A DNA stretch of 64,000 nucleotides from an uncultured Selenomonadales bacterium (GTDB lineage: Bacteria; Bacillota; Negativicutes; Selenomonadales; Selenomonadaceae): assembly GCA_900321035.1 (NCBI GenBank), contig ONUH01000007.1, positions 43,268-107,267 of the forward strand, written 5' to 3'. Position numbers and translations under genes: made by a program. The notes under the pieces were generated by a model that was given only the letters and a program-made list of their open reading frames with translations, did no database searches and was not told where the DNA came from. Of this stretch, positions 17,701 to 24,962 are shown one piece after another. Every line of letters begins with the position of its first letter. Positions within the stretch are counted from its first letter, which is position 1.

Positions 17701-17882
17701 AGGTCACAGACCATATCATGGTGGGGCTGTCCGGCAACGACAAGCTGGCGGACATCGTCAAGAAGAACGAGGAAACGCTGAAAAAGGTCACGCTGGCCGA
17801 TTCCGTGGTCTACGGGACGACGGAAGGCTTCAGTAAGGAGTGGGACGTCAACGGCGAGAAAGTGACGATTACAGTAAAATAA
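14760..17882 (+). CDS. ileS: isoleucyl-tRNA synthetase, long (type 2) form
   Basis: A 1040-residue class I synthetase charging tRNA-Ile. HIGH motif PHIGH at residues 55-59 within FYDGPPTANGKPHIGH; editing domain with TTTPWTLPSNLAL; KMSKS as DGQKMSKSKGNAVDPMDAL near 593. Its length, the WGDKE-less C-terminus and the C-terminal DUF5915-like region resemble the 'eukaryote-like' IleS2 class, rather than the ~930-residue IleS1; IleS2 is known for low sensitivity to mupirocin. It starts at GTG with AGGAGGG 6-13 bases upstream. Codon use is strongly GC-biased compared with neighbours, giving a 913-codon open frame on the opposite strand that is only a shadow. Expression is T-box controlled. Confidence 0.96.
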   Translation: MLYQKVDTNLNFVEREKEVLDFWKANAIAQKAVDQREGCDTFTFYDGPPTANGKPHIGHVLTRVIKDMLPRYQSMKGKHVLRKAGWDTHGLPVELEVEKALGINGKEQIESYGIEPFIKKCRESVWQYKSMWEEFSDVVGFWADMEHPYITYENDYIESVWWALTEIWKKGLLYKGHKVVPYCPRCGTPLSSHEVAQGYKDVKERSAIVKFKVKDEDAYFLAWTTTPWTLPSNLALCVNPDVDYVKIRVGDTVYYMAEALVEGVFADSEEPREVLGRMKGKELEYREYEPLYPFAVGKINKKAFIVTCDGYVTTEDGTGIVHMAPAFGEDDGRVCAKYDLAFVQFVDAHGNMTEDTDWPGVFVKDADPLILKDLKISGKLLKAPVFEHSYPHCWRCDTPLLYYARESWFIRMTAVRDELIANNNTVNWIPPTIGKGRFGDWLEHVQDWGISRNRYWGTPLNIWECKCGCQHSVGSIEELKSLSDNCPDDIELHRPYIDNVTIKCEKCGGEMHRVPEVIDCWFDSGAMPFAQWHYPFENKEIFDKRFPADFISEAVDQTRGWFYSLIAISTLLFKQSSYKNVIVLGHVQDKDGQKMSKSKGNAVDPMDALRRHGADAIRWYFYENSAPWLPNRFHDAAVQEGQRKFMGTLWNTYAFYVLYANIDDFDPTKYTLDKSSLGVMDKWILSRLNTMVKEVDGHLSAYRVTETAKALQEFVEELSNWYVRRSRERFWAKGMEQDKVNAYMTLYTALTTLAKAAAPMVPFITESIYRNLVCSVDKSAPESVHLCDFPQADESFIDEALEKDMELVLEIVVLGRAARNEANIKNRQPVANLFVKAERTLSPYFVEVIESELNVKAVTFKDDMEAYLSYSFKPQFKVLGPKAGKRMSAIKNALAQVNGHAAKTELDTTGKLHLELADGGIDLLPEDVEVTMAQTDGYLCQRYGGVTVALETTLTPELIEEGFVREIISKVQVMRRENGFEVTDHIMVGLSGNDKLADIVKKNEETLKKVTLADSVVYGTTEGFSKEWDVNGEKVTITVK

Positions 17883-17895
17883 AAAGAACATTCGG

Positions 17896-17927
17896 AGCCG
17901 CGCACAAATTTATGTGTGCGGCTTTGC
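17896..17927 (+). terminator. terminator after ileS
   Basis: AGCCGCGCACA pairs with TGTGTGCGGCT (11 bp with one G-T pair, loop of six), followed by a short, imperfect T-rich tail. Confidence 0.65.
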
Positions 17928-18004
17928 TGTTTTCTAAATATTTCGTGCAAATGCAATTTAATCATGGTAGAATATAAAATAGAATAATCGCGGAGGCGAT
18001 GATT

Positions 18005-18364
18005 ATGGCCGCTTTGATGGATGAGCTTCGCGCGCGCGGCTGTGATGTGGAAGGCGCGCTTACCAGATTTTTGAATAATGAAGCTTTCTATGCGAAATGT
18101 TATAAAAAATTCTTGGACGATCCGGCGTTTTCGGCATTGGACGAAGCATTAAAAGCCAAGGACGCGGAAACGGCGTTTCGTCATGCGCATACGCTCAAAG
18201 GCCTTACTGCGAATATGGGATTGACGCCTTTGTACGATATCGTCGTGAAGATCGTGGAGCCTCTCCGAGGGGGCGCTTACCATGACGATTTGTTGGAAAT
18301 ATACGACGCCATGATGCGGGAACTGGAAGCGTATCGGCGCATCGGGGAACAAAACGGGCTGTAA
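18005..18364 (+). CDS. stand-alone Hpt-domain protein
   Basis: A 119-residue helical protein that is entirely one histidine phosphotransfer domain: AHTLKGLTANMG at residues 61-72 places the phospho-accepting His at 62 with the normal Lys three residues later. Hpt proteins pass phosphate between hybrid kinases and response regulators. The start at 18005 is preferred because GGAGG at 17992-17996 is well spaced for it and too close to the in-frame ATG at 17999. A CsoR gene follows 14 bases on, and a second Hpt-like gene after that. No kinase or receiver is encoded nearby, so its partner lies elsewhere. Confidence 0.82.
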   Translation: MAALMDELRARGCDVEGALTRFLNNEAFYAKCYKKFLDDPAFSALDEALKAKDAETAFRHAHTLKGLTANMGLTPLYDIVVKIVEPLRGGAYHDDLLEIYDAMMRELEAYRRIGEQNGL

Positions 18365-18378
18365 GGGGCGGCAGGATT

Positions 18379-18720
18379 TTGGAGAAAAAGAAAAACACAG
18401 ACGGCTGCAGGGAGTCTTGCCTGGAAGCGGCGCATGCACATCATCACACGCATACGCATCCGCACACGCAAACAAAAGCGGTATTGAATCGCATGGCGCG
18501 GTTGATCGGTCATATGCAGTCCGTTCGCCGCATGGTGGAAGACGGCCGGGACTGCAGCGAAGTCCTGCTTCAGCTTTCGGCGGTGGATGCGGCGTTGAAA
18601 AATGTGGGGAAAATCATTTTAAAAGATCACATGGAACACTGCATTATCGATGCGGTGCAGAATGACGACCGAGAGGCATTGACCCGACTGGAACAGGCAA
18701 TCGACCGGTTTGTGCGGTGA
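18379..18720 (+). CDS. csoR: CsoR-family metal-sensing repressor with His-rich N-terminus
   Basis: A 113-residue DUF156/CsoR protein. The Cu(I) ligand triad of CsoR (Cys, then His at +25 and Cys at +29) is present as Cys59, His84 and Cys88 (DCSEVL; DHMEHC), so copper is the best guess among CsoR, RcnR and FrmR types. Residues 18-31 are an unusual His-rich run (AHAHHHTHTHPHTQ) that could bind Ni, Co, Zn or Cu. It starts at TTG. No copper exporter or chaperone is in the window, so any target is elsewhere. It lies between two Hpt-type genes, overlapping the upstream leader of the second. Confidence 0.85.
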   Translation: MEKKKNTDGCRESCLEAAHAHHHTHTHPHTQTKAVLNRMARLIGHMQSVRRMVEDGRDCSEVLLQLSAVDAALKNVGKIILKDHMEHCIIDAVQNDDREALTRLEQAIDRFVR

Positions 18721-18737
18721 CGAAGGGAGAATCTATT

Positions 18738-19097
18738 ATGGCGCAGCAGAAGAAACTTCTGGTCATCAACTCGGAAAGCGGCTTGGAGCGTTTTATCGGA
18801 AACAAGAAATTGTACCGTGACTATTTGGAAAAATTCCTCTTTGACGGCTCATACGAAGAATTTTGTTCTGCGGCCGCCATGGAGAATATCGTTATGGCGG
18901 ACGAGGCGCTGCACACGCTGATCGGGACATCGGCAAATCTCAGCCTGGACCGTTTGCATACCGTGGCAAGTGAAGCGGCGCTTAAGCTGAAGATGAGCGA
19001 CAGTCCCGAAAAGATACAGGCGATCGTGGATATGGTGTCGGAGGCATACAACGAGGCCTGCATAGCTGTGCGAAAATATTTGGAGAGTGCGGATTGA
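18738..19097 (+). CDS. Hpt-like protein with altered active-site motif
   Basis: A 119-residue, mainly helical protein. The segment ADEALHTLIGTSANLSLDRL aligns with the Hpt motif HxLKGxxANLG of its neighbour: His59 is kept, but the Lys three residues later is Ile62 and the second glycine is replaced by Ser. It may still accept phosphate or may be a binding-only relative. The start at 18738 follows GGGAGA; a GTG at 18717 overlapping the csoR stop is an alternative. It ends this three-gene unit; a terminator follows. Confidence 0.65.
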   Translation: MAQQKKLLVINSESGLERFIGNKKLYRDYLEKFLFDGSYEEFCSAAAMENIVMADEALHTLIGTSANLSLDRLHTVASEAALKLKMSDSPEKIQAIVDMVSEAYNEACIAVRKYLESAD

Positions 19098-19146
19098 GCA
19101 TCCGTCTTTTTAGCTGTTCGCTTTGGTTTGATGTATCTGCAATATG

Positions 19147-19174
19147 AAAGCCTCCGTGTTTCGGAGGCTTTTTT
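19147..19174 (+). terminator. terminator after the Hpt-csoR-Hpt unit
   Basis: AAGCCTCCG pairs with CGGAGGCTT around a short loop, followed by six T. Confidence 0.85.
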
Positions 19175-19207
19175 CATACCGATTTTGACGTAGTGGGCGG
19201 AATGATT

Positions 19208-20467
19208 ATGGAAGAAATGCAATTTGTACGGCGCGTCCGTGAGGCAGGCGGACGCGTTGCCGTTGTAGGCGGCTGGGTGCGCGATACGCTGCGCGGTGTA
19301 AAACCCAAAGACAAAGATTACGTCGTGTCAGGCTTGGACGAGAACGATTTTTGCGGGTTGTTCCCGGGCATTCAGAAAGTGGGACGCTCGTTTCCCGTAT
19401 TTTTATTGGAGCTGGACGGGGTTTCGTCGGAGATCGCGCTGGCCCGGACGGAGCAGAAATCAGGAACGGGCTATCTGGGCTTCGAGATTCGCGCGGACAA
19501 AAACGTTGCCCTGGAGGACGATCTCTCACGCCGCGATACGACGATAAACGCGATGGCGTTGGAGCTTTTTTCGGACGGAACGCCTTCCCGACGGATTGAC
19601 CTTTTCGGAGGGGAAGAGGATATTCGCTCCTGTAGGATTCGCGCCGTTTCGGAACGTTTCCTGGAAGATCCGGTGCGGGCGCTCCGGGCGGCGAGACAGG
19701 CTGCGGTATTCGGGTTCACGGTGGAGCCGAAGACCCTTGATTTCATGTCTGCCTGTCGGGAAGAATTGATGAAGGAGCCGCAGCAGCGTATCTTCGGGGA
19801 GCTTTCCCGCGCGCTGGAGGCTTCGCGCCCGTCCGTGTTTTTTCTTACGCTGGAGCGGGCGCGATTATTGGATGCGATATTTCCCGAACTCTTTGCGCTG
19901 ATCGGGAAAACGCAGCCGGTGGCGTTCCACCCGGAAGGGGATGCGTTTGCGCATACGATGGCGACGGTAGATGCGGTCGCAGAGAGAACGGAGAATATCG
20001 TCGTCCGGTTTGCGGCCCTCGTGCACGATCTCGGGAAGGGAACGACGCCGCAGTCCATGCTGCCGCATCATTACGGGCACGAGCGCCGGGGCCTTGACGT
20101 GCTGGACGGCTGGAACCGCAGGATGCAGCTTCCCAAGGTGTGGCTGCAGGTTGCGGAATTCGTCATCGCGGAACACATGAGAGCCTCGCGCCTGAAAAAG
20201 CCGGGAAAAATTGCGGAGCTTCTGGTCGCGCTGTCTCGCTTGCCCGTTCCTGCCAAAGAAGTGCTGCATGTTTTTTGCGTTGACCACGGCGGACTGCCTC
20301 CCTATTTTGAACGCTACGACGCGCTCATTGCGGAGCTGCTTTCCATCCGGGGCGGCGACGCGCCGAAGGAACTGCGCGGGGAAGCTGTGGGGGCCTGGAT
20401 TCGGAGCCGGCGGACGCACTGCATACGAATGGCGGCAAAGCATTGGCAGGACGAAATGAAGGAATGA
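19208..20467 (+). CDS. cca: tRNA nucleotidyltransferase (CCA-adding type) with HD domain
   Basis: A 419-residue class II nucleotidyltransferase. Head motif VVGGWVRDTLRGVKPKDKDYVV, then RRDTTINAMAL and DLFGGEEDI, with EDPVRALRAARQAAVFGF. From about residue 240 an HD phosphohydrolase domain follows (His in FAHTMATVDAV, LVHDLGKG, HHYGHE). It adds or repairs the 3' CCA of tRNAs; the HD domain of E. coli Cca gives phosphatase activity. Several starts are possible (GTG 19193, ATG 19202, ATG 19208); the last is best spaced from the GGCGG at 19196. The class also contains poly(A) polymerases, so CCA specificity is inferred. Confidence 0.85.
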   Translation: MEEMQFVRRVREAGGRVAVVGGWVRDTLRGVKPKDKDYVVSGLDENDFCGLFPGIQKVGRSFPVFLLELDGVSSEIALARTEQKSGTGYLGFEIRADKNVALEDDLSRRDTTINAMALELFSDGTPSRRIDLFGGEEDIRSCRIRAVSERFLEDPVRALRAARQAAVFGFTVEPKTLDFMSACREELMKEPQQRIFGELSRALEASRPSVFFLTLERARLLDAIFPELFALIGKTQPVAFHPEGDAFAHTMATVDAVAERTENIVVRFAALVHDLGKGTTPQSMLPHHYGHERRGLDVLDGWNRRMQLPKVWLQVAEFVIAEHMRASRLKKPGKIAELLVALSRLPVPAKEVLHVFCVDHGGLPPYFERYDALIAELLSIRGGDAPKELRGEAVGAWIRSRRTHCIRMAAKHWQDEMKE

Positions 20468-20475
20468 CCTTCATC

Positions 20476-20504
20476 TTTACAATTTTGCAAGAGGAATCTA
20501 TAAT
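20476..20504 (+). promoter_or_regulatory. promoter of ndk
   Basis: TTTACA, 17 bases, TATAAT. Near-consensus, 42 bases before the ndk start. Confidence 0.75.
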
Positions 20505-20545
20505 AGATTAGGTAGATTAAATTTTAACAAAGGAGCAAAAGATTT

Positions 20546-20962
20546 ATGGAAAAAACGTTGGTACTTGTAAAACCTGATGCTTTCAAGGGGCGTCATACGG
20601 GAGACATTATCAAGATTTACGAGGATGCGGGCCTTCGGCTGGCTGCTGTCCGTATGATGAAAATGACGAAGGAAGTCGCGGCGAAGCATTATGAGGAGCA
20701 TATCGGTCGTCCGTATTACGGGGAACTGGAGAGCTTTATGACCTCCGGCCCGATCGTGGCGATGGTGCTTGCCGGCGACAACGCTATTGCGAAAGTGCGC
20801 GAGATTAACGGCAAGACGGACCCGAAGGAAGCGGCGGACGGAACGATCCGCAAGCTTTATGCGGCGAGCAAGGGCGAAAACGCCGTTCATGCGTCGGACA
20901 GCCCGGAAAGCGCTGCGCGTGAGATTCACATTTTCTTCAACGAAACGGAAATTTTCGACTGA
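20546..20962 (+). CDS. ndk: nucleoside diphosphate kinase
   Basis: A 138-residue NDP kinase, which moves the terminal phosphate of ATP to other NDPs via a phosphohistidine. N-terminus EKTLVLVKPDAFKGRHTGDI; active-site segment NAVHASDSPESAAREIHIFF with the phosphorylated His. Length and motifs are typical. AAAGGAG lies 8-14 bases upstream of the start. It has its own strong promoter and is probably cotranscribed with the adenosyltransferase gene 21 bases downstream. Confidence 0.97.
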   Translation: MEKTLVLVKPDAFKGRHTGDIIKIYEDAGLRLAAVRMMKMTKEVAAKHYEEHIGRPYYGELESFMTSGPIVAMVLAGDNAIAKVREINGKTDPKEAADGTIRKLYAASKGENAVHASDSPESAAREIHIFFNETEIFD

Positions 20963-20983
20963 TTTTGAATGAGGTGAAAGACC

Positions 20984-21496
20984 ATGGGCGTTTATACGAA
21001 GACAGGAGACAAGGGTCAGACAAGCCTTTATACGGGACAGCGCGTAGATAAGGATTCTCTTCGCGTCGAGACTTACGGGACCATCGACGAGATGAATTCC
21101 GCGCTTGGAATGGCGCGCGCTTTTTGTGAGAACAAGGACGTCCAACAGCTGATTCTCGCGCTTCAGCGGGATATTCCGAGCTTCATGGCGGATCTCGCCA
21201 GCATCGGCACCCGCCCGATGATCAACGAGTACCATATCAAGGATATGGAGCAGGAGATGGACCGCATAGAAAATGAAGTCGGCGCGCTCGGGTGCTTCCT
21301 GATTCCCGGCAGCACAAAAGGCGGCGCGATGCTCGACCTTGCGCGGACGATTGCGCGCAGGGCGGAACGTCAGATGCTTCGGCTCGCGAAGGAAGAAGAA
21401 GTCGCCGAGGTGGATCGGCTCTATATCAACCGCCTTTCAGATTATTGCTTTATGCTCATGCGTCTTGAAGAAAAAGACATTCCGCCGCAGGAGTAA
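20984..21496 (+). CDS. cob(I)alamin adenosyltransferase, PduO type
   Basis: A 170-residue PduO/MMAB-type ATP:cob(I)alamin adenosyltransferase, which makes adenosylcobalamin. Motif VYTKTGDKGQTSLYTGQRV binds ATP; ETYGTIDEMNSALGMAR and the C-terminal AERQMLRLAKEE and NRLSDYCFMLMR are conserved helices of the trimer. The usual RxE pair is recognisable in ARRAERQ. No cobalamin riboswitch is visible upstream. It ends at a strong terminator. Confidence 0.9.
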   Translation: MGVYTKTGDKGQTSLYTGQRVDKDSLRVETYGTIDEMNSALGMARAFCENKDVQQLILALQRDIPSFMADLASIGTRPMINEYHIKDMEQEMDRIENEVGALGCFLIPGSTKGGAMLDLARTIARRAERQMLRLAKEEEVAEVDRLYINRLSDYCFMLMRLEEKDIPPQE

Positions 21497-21507
21497 TCCG
21501 GATGGAC

Positions 21508-21543
21508 AAAAGCCGCTTTCGTTTTTCGAAAGCGGCTTTTCTG
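21508..21543 (+). terminator. terminator after the adenosyltransferase gene
   Basis: AAAAGCCGCTTTCG pairs with CGAAAGCGGCTTTT around a five-base loop; T-tail included in the stem end. Confidence 0.85.
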
Positions 21544-21583
21544 TCTGTAATGACAGGAAAAGTTTAATGACAAGTAAAAAACC

Positions 21584-21613
21584 TTGACAGGGGGTAATGT
21601 TATACATTATACT
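21584..21613 (+). promoter_or_regulatory. promoter of the ylxM-ffh operon
   Basis: TTGACA (21584-21589), 18 bases, TATACT (21608-21613). It lies after the previous terminator and excludes an upstream start at 21597 for ylxM. Confidence 0.7.
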
Positions 21614-21647
21614 ATCCGAAGTTGGTTTTTATGCATGGGTGAAATAT

Positions 21648-22001
21648 ATGTTGGAAGAATTTCTGCGCCGTTCGGCGTTGTTTGATCTTTACGGCGCGCT
21701 TCTGACGGAGAAGCAGCAGCGGTGTCTTTCCATGAGCCTGTTTGACGATTATTCCCTGTCGGAGATCGGAGAGGCGCTGGGGATTTCCCGGCAGGCGGTG
21801 CACGATATGCTGCATCGCTCCGAACAGGCGATGGAGGACTACGAAGCACGGTTGGGACTGCTCGCGCGCCGCGACGCCGAAAGAGAGACGCTTGCGAAGG
21901 TGTATGAAGGCCTGAAAGCGCTGCGTGCGGACGACGCGGACGCGAAGAATGCGCTTTTGGGATTGCTTGCTCCGCTTGCGGGGCTGGAGGATATGAAATG
22001 A
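21648..22001 (+). CDS. ylxM: YlxM, sigma-70 region-4-like SRP regulator
   Basis: A 117-residue protein of the UPF0122/YlxM family, with a helix-turn-helix resembling sigma-70 region 4 (LSEIGEALGISRQAVHDMLHRSEQAM). YlxM works with the signal recognition particle and is nearly always next to ffh in firmicutes. The start at 21648 lies 5 bases after GGGTGA and downstream of the promoter. Its stop overlaps the ffh start (ATGA), indicating coupled translation. Confidence 0.9.
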   Translation: MLEEFLRRSALFDLYGALLTEKQQRCLSMSLFDDYSLSEIGEALGISRQAVHDMLHRSEQAMEDYEARLGLLARRDAERETLAKVYEGLKALRADDADAKNALLGLLAPLAGLEDMK

Positions 22002-23347
22002 TTTTTGAGGGATTGGCCGACCGGCTGCAGGAAACCTTTAAGAAGCTGCGCGGCCATGGGAAGCTGACGGAGGAAGACGTAAGCGAAGCCATGCGCGAAG
22101 TCCGCATGGCGCTTCTTGAGGCGGACGTCAATTTCAAAGTCGTCAAGGACTTCGTCAAACGCGTAAAAGAGCGTGCCATAGGGCAGGACGTCCTGGAAAC
22201 GCTGACGCCGGCCCAGGCCGTTATCCGTATCGTCAATGAGGAATTGACGGAACTGATGGGCGGAACGCAAAGCCGCCTGAATTTTTCTCCCCAGCCGCCT
22301 ACGGTTGTCATGATGGTGGGCCTGCAGGGTTCCGGTAAGACGACCACGGCGGGCAAGCTGGCGAGGAACCTCAAAAAGCAGGGCAAGCACCCGCTCCTCG
22401 TAGCGGATGATATTTATCGGCCGGCAGCGGTCAAGCAGCTGCAGGTTCTTGGCGAACAGCTGGAAATCCCTGTTTTTTCCATGGAGCCCGGTACGGACGC
22501 CGTTACGATTGCGCGCAATGCGTTGGAACACGCTTCGTCCCATGCGCTTGACGTCGTACTGATTGATACGGCGGGCCGTCTCCATATCAATGAAGAGCTG
22601 ATGCAGGAACTGCGCTCCGTCAAGTCGGAAGTCCATCCGCATGAGATCCTGCTTGTCGTCGATGCGATGACAGGACAGGACGCAGTCAATGTTGCCGAAA
22701 GTTTCCATAAGGAACTTGGCGTTGACGGCGTAGTGCTGACCAAGATGGACGGCGACGCGCGCGGCGGCGCGGCTCTTTCGGTCAAGGCGGTTACGGGCTG
22801 CCCCATCAAGTTCGTCGGTATGGGCGAGAAACTGGACGCGCTGGAGCCGTTCTATCCCGACCGTATGGCTTCGAGAATCCTCGGCATGGGCGACGTGCTT
22901 TCGCTGATTGAGAAAGCGCAGAGCGTATACGACGCCGAGGAAGCCAAGAAGATCGAGAAGAAAATCCGCAAGAACGATTTTACGCTGGACGATTTCCTCG
23001 ACCAGCTCCAACAAATTCGCAAGATGGGGTCCTTCGGCGATATCCTGGGGATGCTGCCCGGCATGGGCAACGTCAAGAAGCAGCTGGAGGGCGTCGACGT
23101 CGATCTCAACGGAAAAGAGATCAAGCACGTTGAGGCAATCATCCGTTCCATGACGCCCGCGGAAAGAGCGGACATCACGATTGTCAACGGAAGCCGCCGC
23201 AAACGTATCGCGCAGGGAAGCGGGACGCGCATCCAGGACGTCAACAAAGTCCTGAAACAATTTGCCGAAATGCGGAAAATGATGAAGAAGATGAAAAAAC
23301 TGCAGGGAAAAGGCCTTTCGAGGTTCCGCCTGCCGTTCCTTCCCTGA
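21998..23347 (+). CDS. ffh: signal recognition particle protein Ffh
   Basis: A 449-residue SRP54 GTPase that, with 4.5S RNA, targets nascent membrane proteins. N-domain first, G1 loop GLQGSGKTTTAGKLA near 105, DTAGRLHINEELMQEL (G3), TKMDGDARGGAALS (G4), then a Met-rich M domain with LPGMGNVKKQLEG, RIAQGSGTRIQDVNKVLKQF and a MMKKMKK helix. The extreme C-terminus ends SRFRLPFLP rather than the common Gly/Met-rich tail, a small variation. It follows ylxM and precedes rpsP, as in many firmicutes. Confidence 0.97.
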   Translation: MIFEGLADRLQETFKKLRGHGKLTEEDVSEAMREVRMALLEADVNFKVVKDFVKRVKERAIGQDVLETLTPAQAVIRIVNEELTELMGGTQSRLNFSPQPPTVVMMVGLQGSGKTTTAGKLARNLKKQGKHPLLVADDIYRPAAVKQLQVLGEQLEIPVFSMEPGTDAVTIARNALEHASSHALDVVLIDTAGRLHINEELMQELRSVKSEVHPHEILLVVDAMTGQDAVNVAESFHKELGVDGVVLTKMDGDARGGAALSVKAVTGCPIKFVGMGEKLDALEPFYPDRMASRILGMGDVLSLIEKAQSVYDAEEAKKIEKKIRKNDFTLDDFLDQLQQIRKMGSFGDILGMLPGMGNVKKQLEGVDVDLNGKEIKHVEAIIRSMTPAERADITIVNGSRRKRIAQGSGTRIQDVNKVLKQFAEMRKMMKKMKKLQGKGLSRFRLPFLP

Positions 23348-23404
23348 CGTCAATTTCTGCTTTCATACATAATGATTCAACAGCCGTATAAGGAGGTGAG
23401 AAGA

Positions 23405-23680
23405 ATGGCAGTTAAAATTCGTCTGAACCGCATGGGTGCGAAAAAGAAGCCGTTTTACCGTATCGTCGTAGCCGATTCGCGCGCGCCGCGTGACGGTCGT
23501 TTCATCGAGATTGTCGGAAACTACGACTCCACGAAGGAGCCGGCGGTAGTCAACGTCGATGAGGAGAAGGTGCTCGATTGGCTTCAGAAGGGCGCGCAGC
23601 CGACGGACACAGTTCGTTCGTTGCTCAGCCATAAGGGAATCATGGCCAAGTTCGACGCTCTGAAGCATGCGAAGAAGTAA
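23405..23680 (+). CDS. rpsP: 30S ribosomal protein S16
   Basis: A 91-residue S16: [20 protein letters not shown] at the N-terminus and [18 protein letters not shown] are the conserved parts. AAGGAGGTGAG provides a near-perfect ribosome site 5-15 bases before the ATG at 23405; the upstream in-frame ATG at 23372 would place this site inside the coding region. Assembles early into the 30S subunit. Part of the ylxM-ffh-rpsP-khpA-ylqD-rimM-trmD cluster. Confidence 0.97.
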   Translation: MAVKIRLNRMGAKKKPFYRIVVADSRAPRDGRFIEIVGNYDSTKEPAVVNVDEEKVLDWLQKGAQPTDTVRSLLSHKGIMAKFDALKHAKK

Positions 23681-23745
23681 TATCGCAGGCGAAAGGGCGA
23701 GATCTCTCTGCGGGGTTGTCATTTCCCGAAGAAAGAGGAATTTAC

Positions 23746-23973
23746 ATGAAAGAGATTGTTGAAATTATAGCCAGATCTCTTGTAGATCATCCGGAGTCGG
23801 TCGTTGTCGAGGAAAAGGACGAGGACCGTATGACCGTGTTTGAACTGCACGTGGCACAAGAAGATATGGGAAAGGTCATCGGCAAGCAGGGACGTATTGC
23901 GAAAGCTTTGCGGACTGTCGTAAAGGCCGCTGCCACCCGTGAAAACAAGAGGGTCACTGTGGAGATCATCTGA
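23746..23973 (+). CDS. khpA: KH-domain RNA-binding protein KhpA
   Basis: A 75-residue single KH domain (former YlqC/UPF0109). The GxxG loop is in GKVIGKQGRIAKALRT. KhpA pairs with KhpB/Jag in other firmicutes and binds many RNAs, affecting cell elongation and division. ATG at 23746 follows GAGGA; a further in-frame start at 23716 is not needed. Gene position between rpsP and ylqD/rimM is the normal one. Confidence 0.93.
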   Translation: MKEIVEIIARSLVDHPESVVVEEKDEDRMTVFELHVAQEDMGKVIGKQGRIAKALRTVVKAAATRENKRVTVEII

Positions 23974-24061
23974 GAGATATGCGGCAATATGCCCTTTTGC
24001 GGGGCATTTGCCGCTGTTTTTGTCGGGAGAAAAGCGTTCCCGGCGGAAAAGGAGAAACGCA

Positions 24062-24469
24062 ATGGACAGCATCAGTCTGAAAATGCCGGTCACGATCAAG
24101 GCGAAGTTGACGGAGCGGCTCAGGAAACGCATCAGCGACGATCTTGCGCAAAAGGCTCAGCAGGTGACGATGGAGCTTCAGCAGATCGATATCGAAGAAA
24201 AGCGCGTCATACAGGAACAGGCGCAGGGGAACTTGCAGGCGCTGCAGGCGATTCGCCAGCATTTTGCGGCGGAACGGCAGCAGCGGGAAGCTTTCAAGGC
24301 AGACACGGAGCAGAAACTCGCCGACATCGCCAAGCTCGCGCTCGGCGCGGAGATCGTGCAGGGCCAGCTGGAGCGTCAGGTCGAGGTGAAGATTGGAGAC
24401 GATTTCCAATCGATGATGAACGTCGAGATTTTGCTGGAAGATGGAAAAGTCGTTGCCATCCGCAGCTGA
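24062..24469 (+). CDS. ylqD: YlqD-like coiled-coil protein
   Basis: A 135-residue protein with a Gln/Glu/Ala-rich coiled coil (residues 15-85) and a short beta-rich C-terminus ending LLEDGKVVAIRS. Position between khpA and rimM and overall shape match YlqD of Bacillus, of unknown function. GGAGAAA lies 5-11 bases before the ATG at 24062; the in-frame upstream start at 23939 lies inside khpA and is ignored. It overlaps the rimM start by 29 bases, so the two are translationally linked. Confidence 0.8.
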   Translation: MDSISLKMPVTIKAKLTERLRKRISDDLAQKAQQVTMELQQIDIEEKRVIQEQAQGNLQALQAIRQHFAAERQQREAFKADTEQKLADIAKLALGAEIVQGQLERQVEVKIGDDFQSMMNVEILLEDGKVVAIRS

Positions 24470-24962
24470 TAAACGAATCGTTATCGGCAAGGCGGGAGCC
24501 CCGCACGGCGTCAAGGGCGAAATGAAGATCATCCCCATGACGGATTTTCCCGAGCGCTTCGAGGGCATGACGCATTGCTATATTGGCGATAAGTTTGTAG
24601 AGATTGCGGGCGTTCGCTATCATAAAAACCATATCCTGATGACCGTGAAAGGCATTTCGTCCCGCACGGAGGCGGCGGCGCTGACGGGCGCGCTCGTTTC
24701 CGTCGACCGGTCGGAAGCCGTCCCCTTGAAAGAGGGGGAATACTACATGGCGGATATTCTCGGCCTTTCTGTTTGGGATATTGACGGGCATCCGCTTGGC
24801 ACGGTCACGGACATACTTCGGACCGGCAGCAATGACGTTTACGTCGTATCGCTTCCCGGACGACGCGAGGATATTCTCGTCCCCGCGCTGAAAAAAGTCG
24901 TTTTGGAAATATCCGTTGAGGAAGGGAAAATGGTCGTTTCAATGCCGGAAGTGGTGGAATAA
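24441..24962 (+). CDS. rimM: 16S rRNA processing protein RimM
   Basis: A 173-residue RimM. The N-terminal domain has VIGKAGAPHGVKGEMKI, and the PRC-barrel half has EGEYYMADILGLSVWD and SNDVYVV. RimM helps mature the 3' part of the 30S subunit and binds S19. It begins inside the end of ylqD, and its stop overlaps the trmD start (TAATG), so rimM and trmD are coupled. Confidence 0.95.
   Translation: MEKSLPSAADKRIVIGKAGAPHGVKGEMKIIPMTDFPERFEGMTHCYIGDKFVEIAGVRYHKNHILMTVKGISSRTEAAALTGALVSVDRSEAVPLKEGEYYMADILGLSVWDIDGHPLGTVTDILRTGSNDVYVVSLPGRREDILVPALKKVVLEISVEEGKMVVSMPEVVE

Noticed and set aside
21839..23353. A 504-codon minus-strand frame opposite ffh
   Set aside because: Same effect of codon bias; ffh with all SRP motifs occupies the region.
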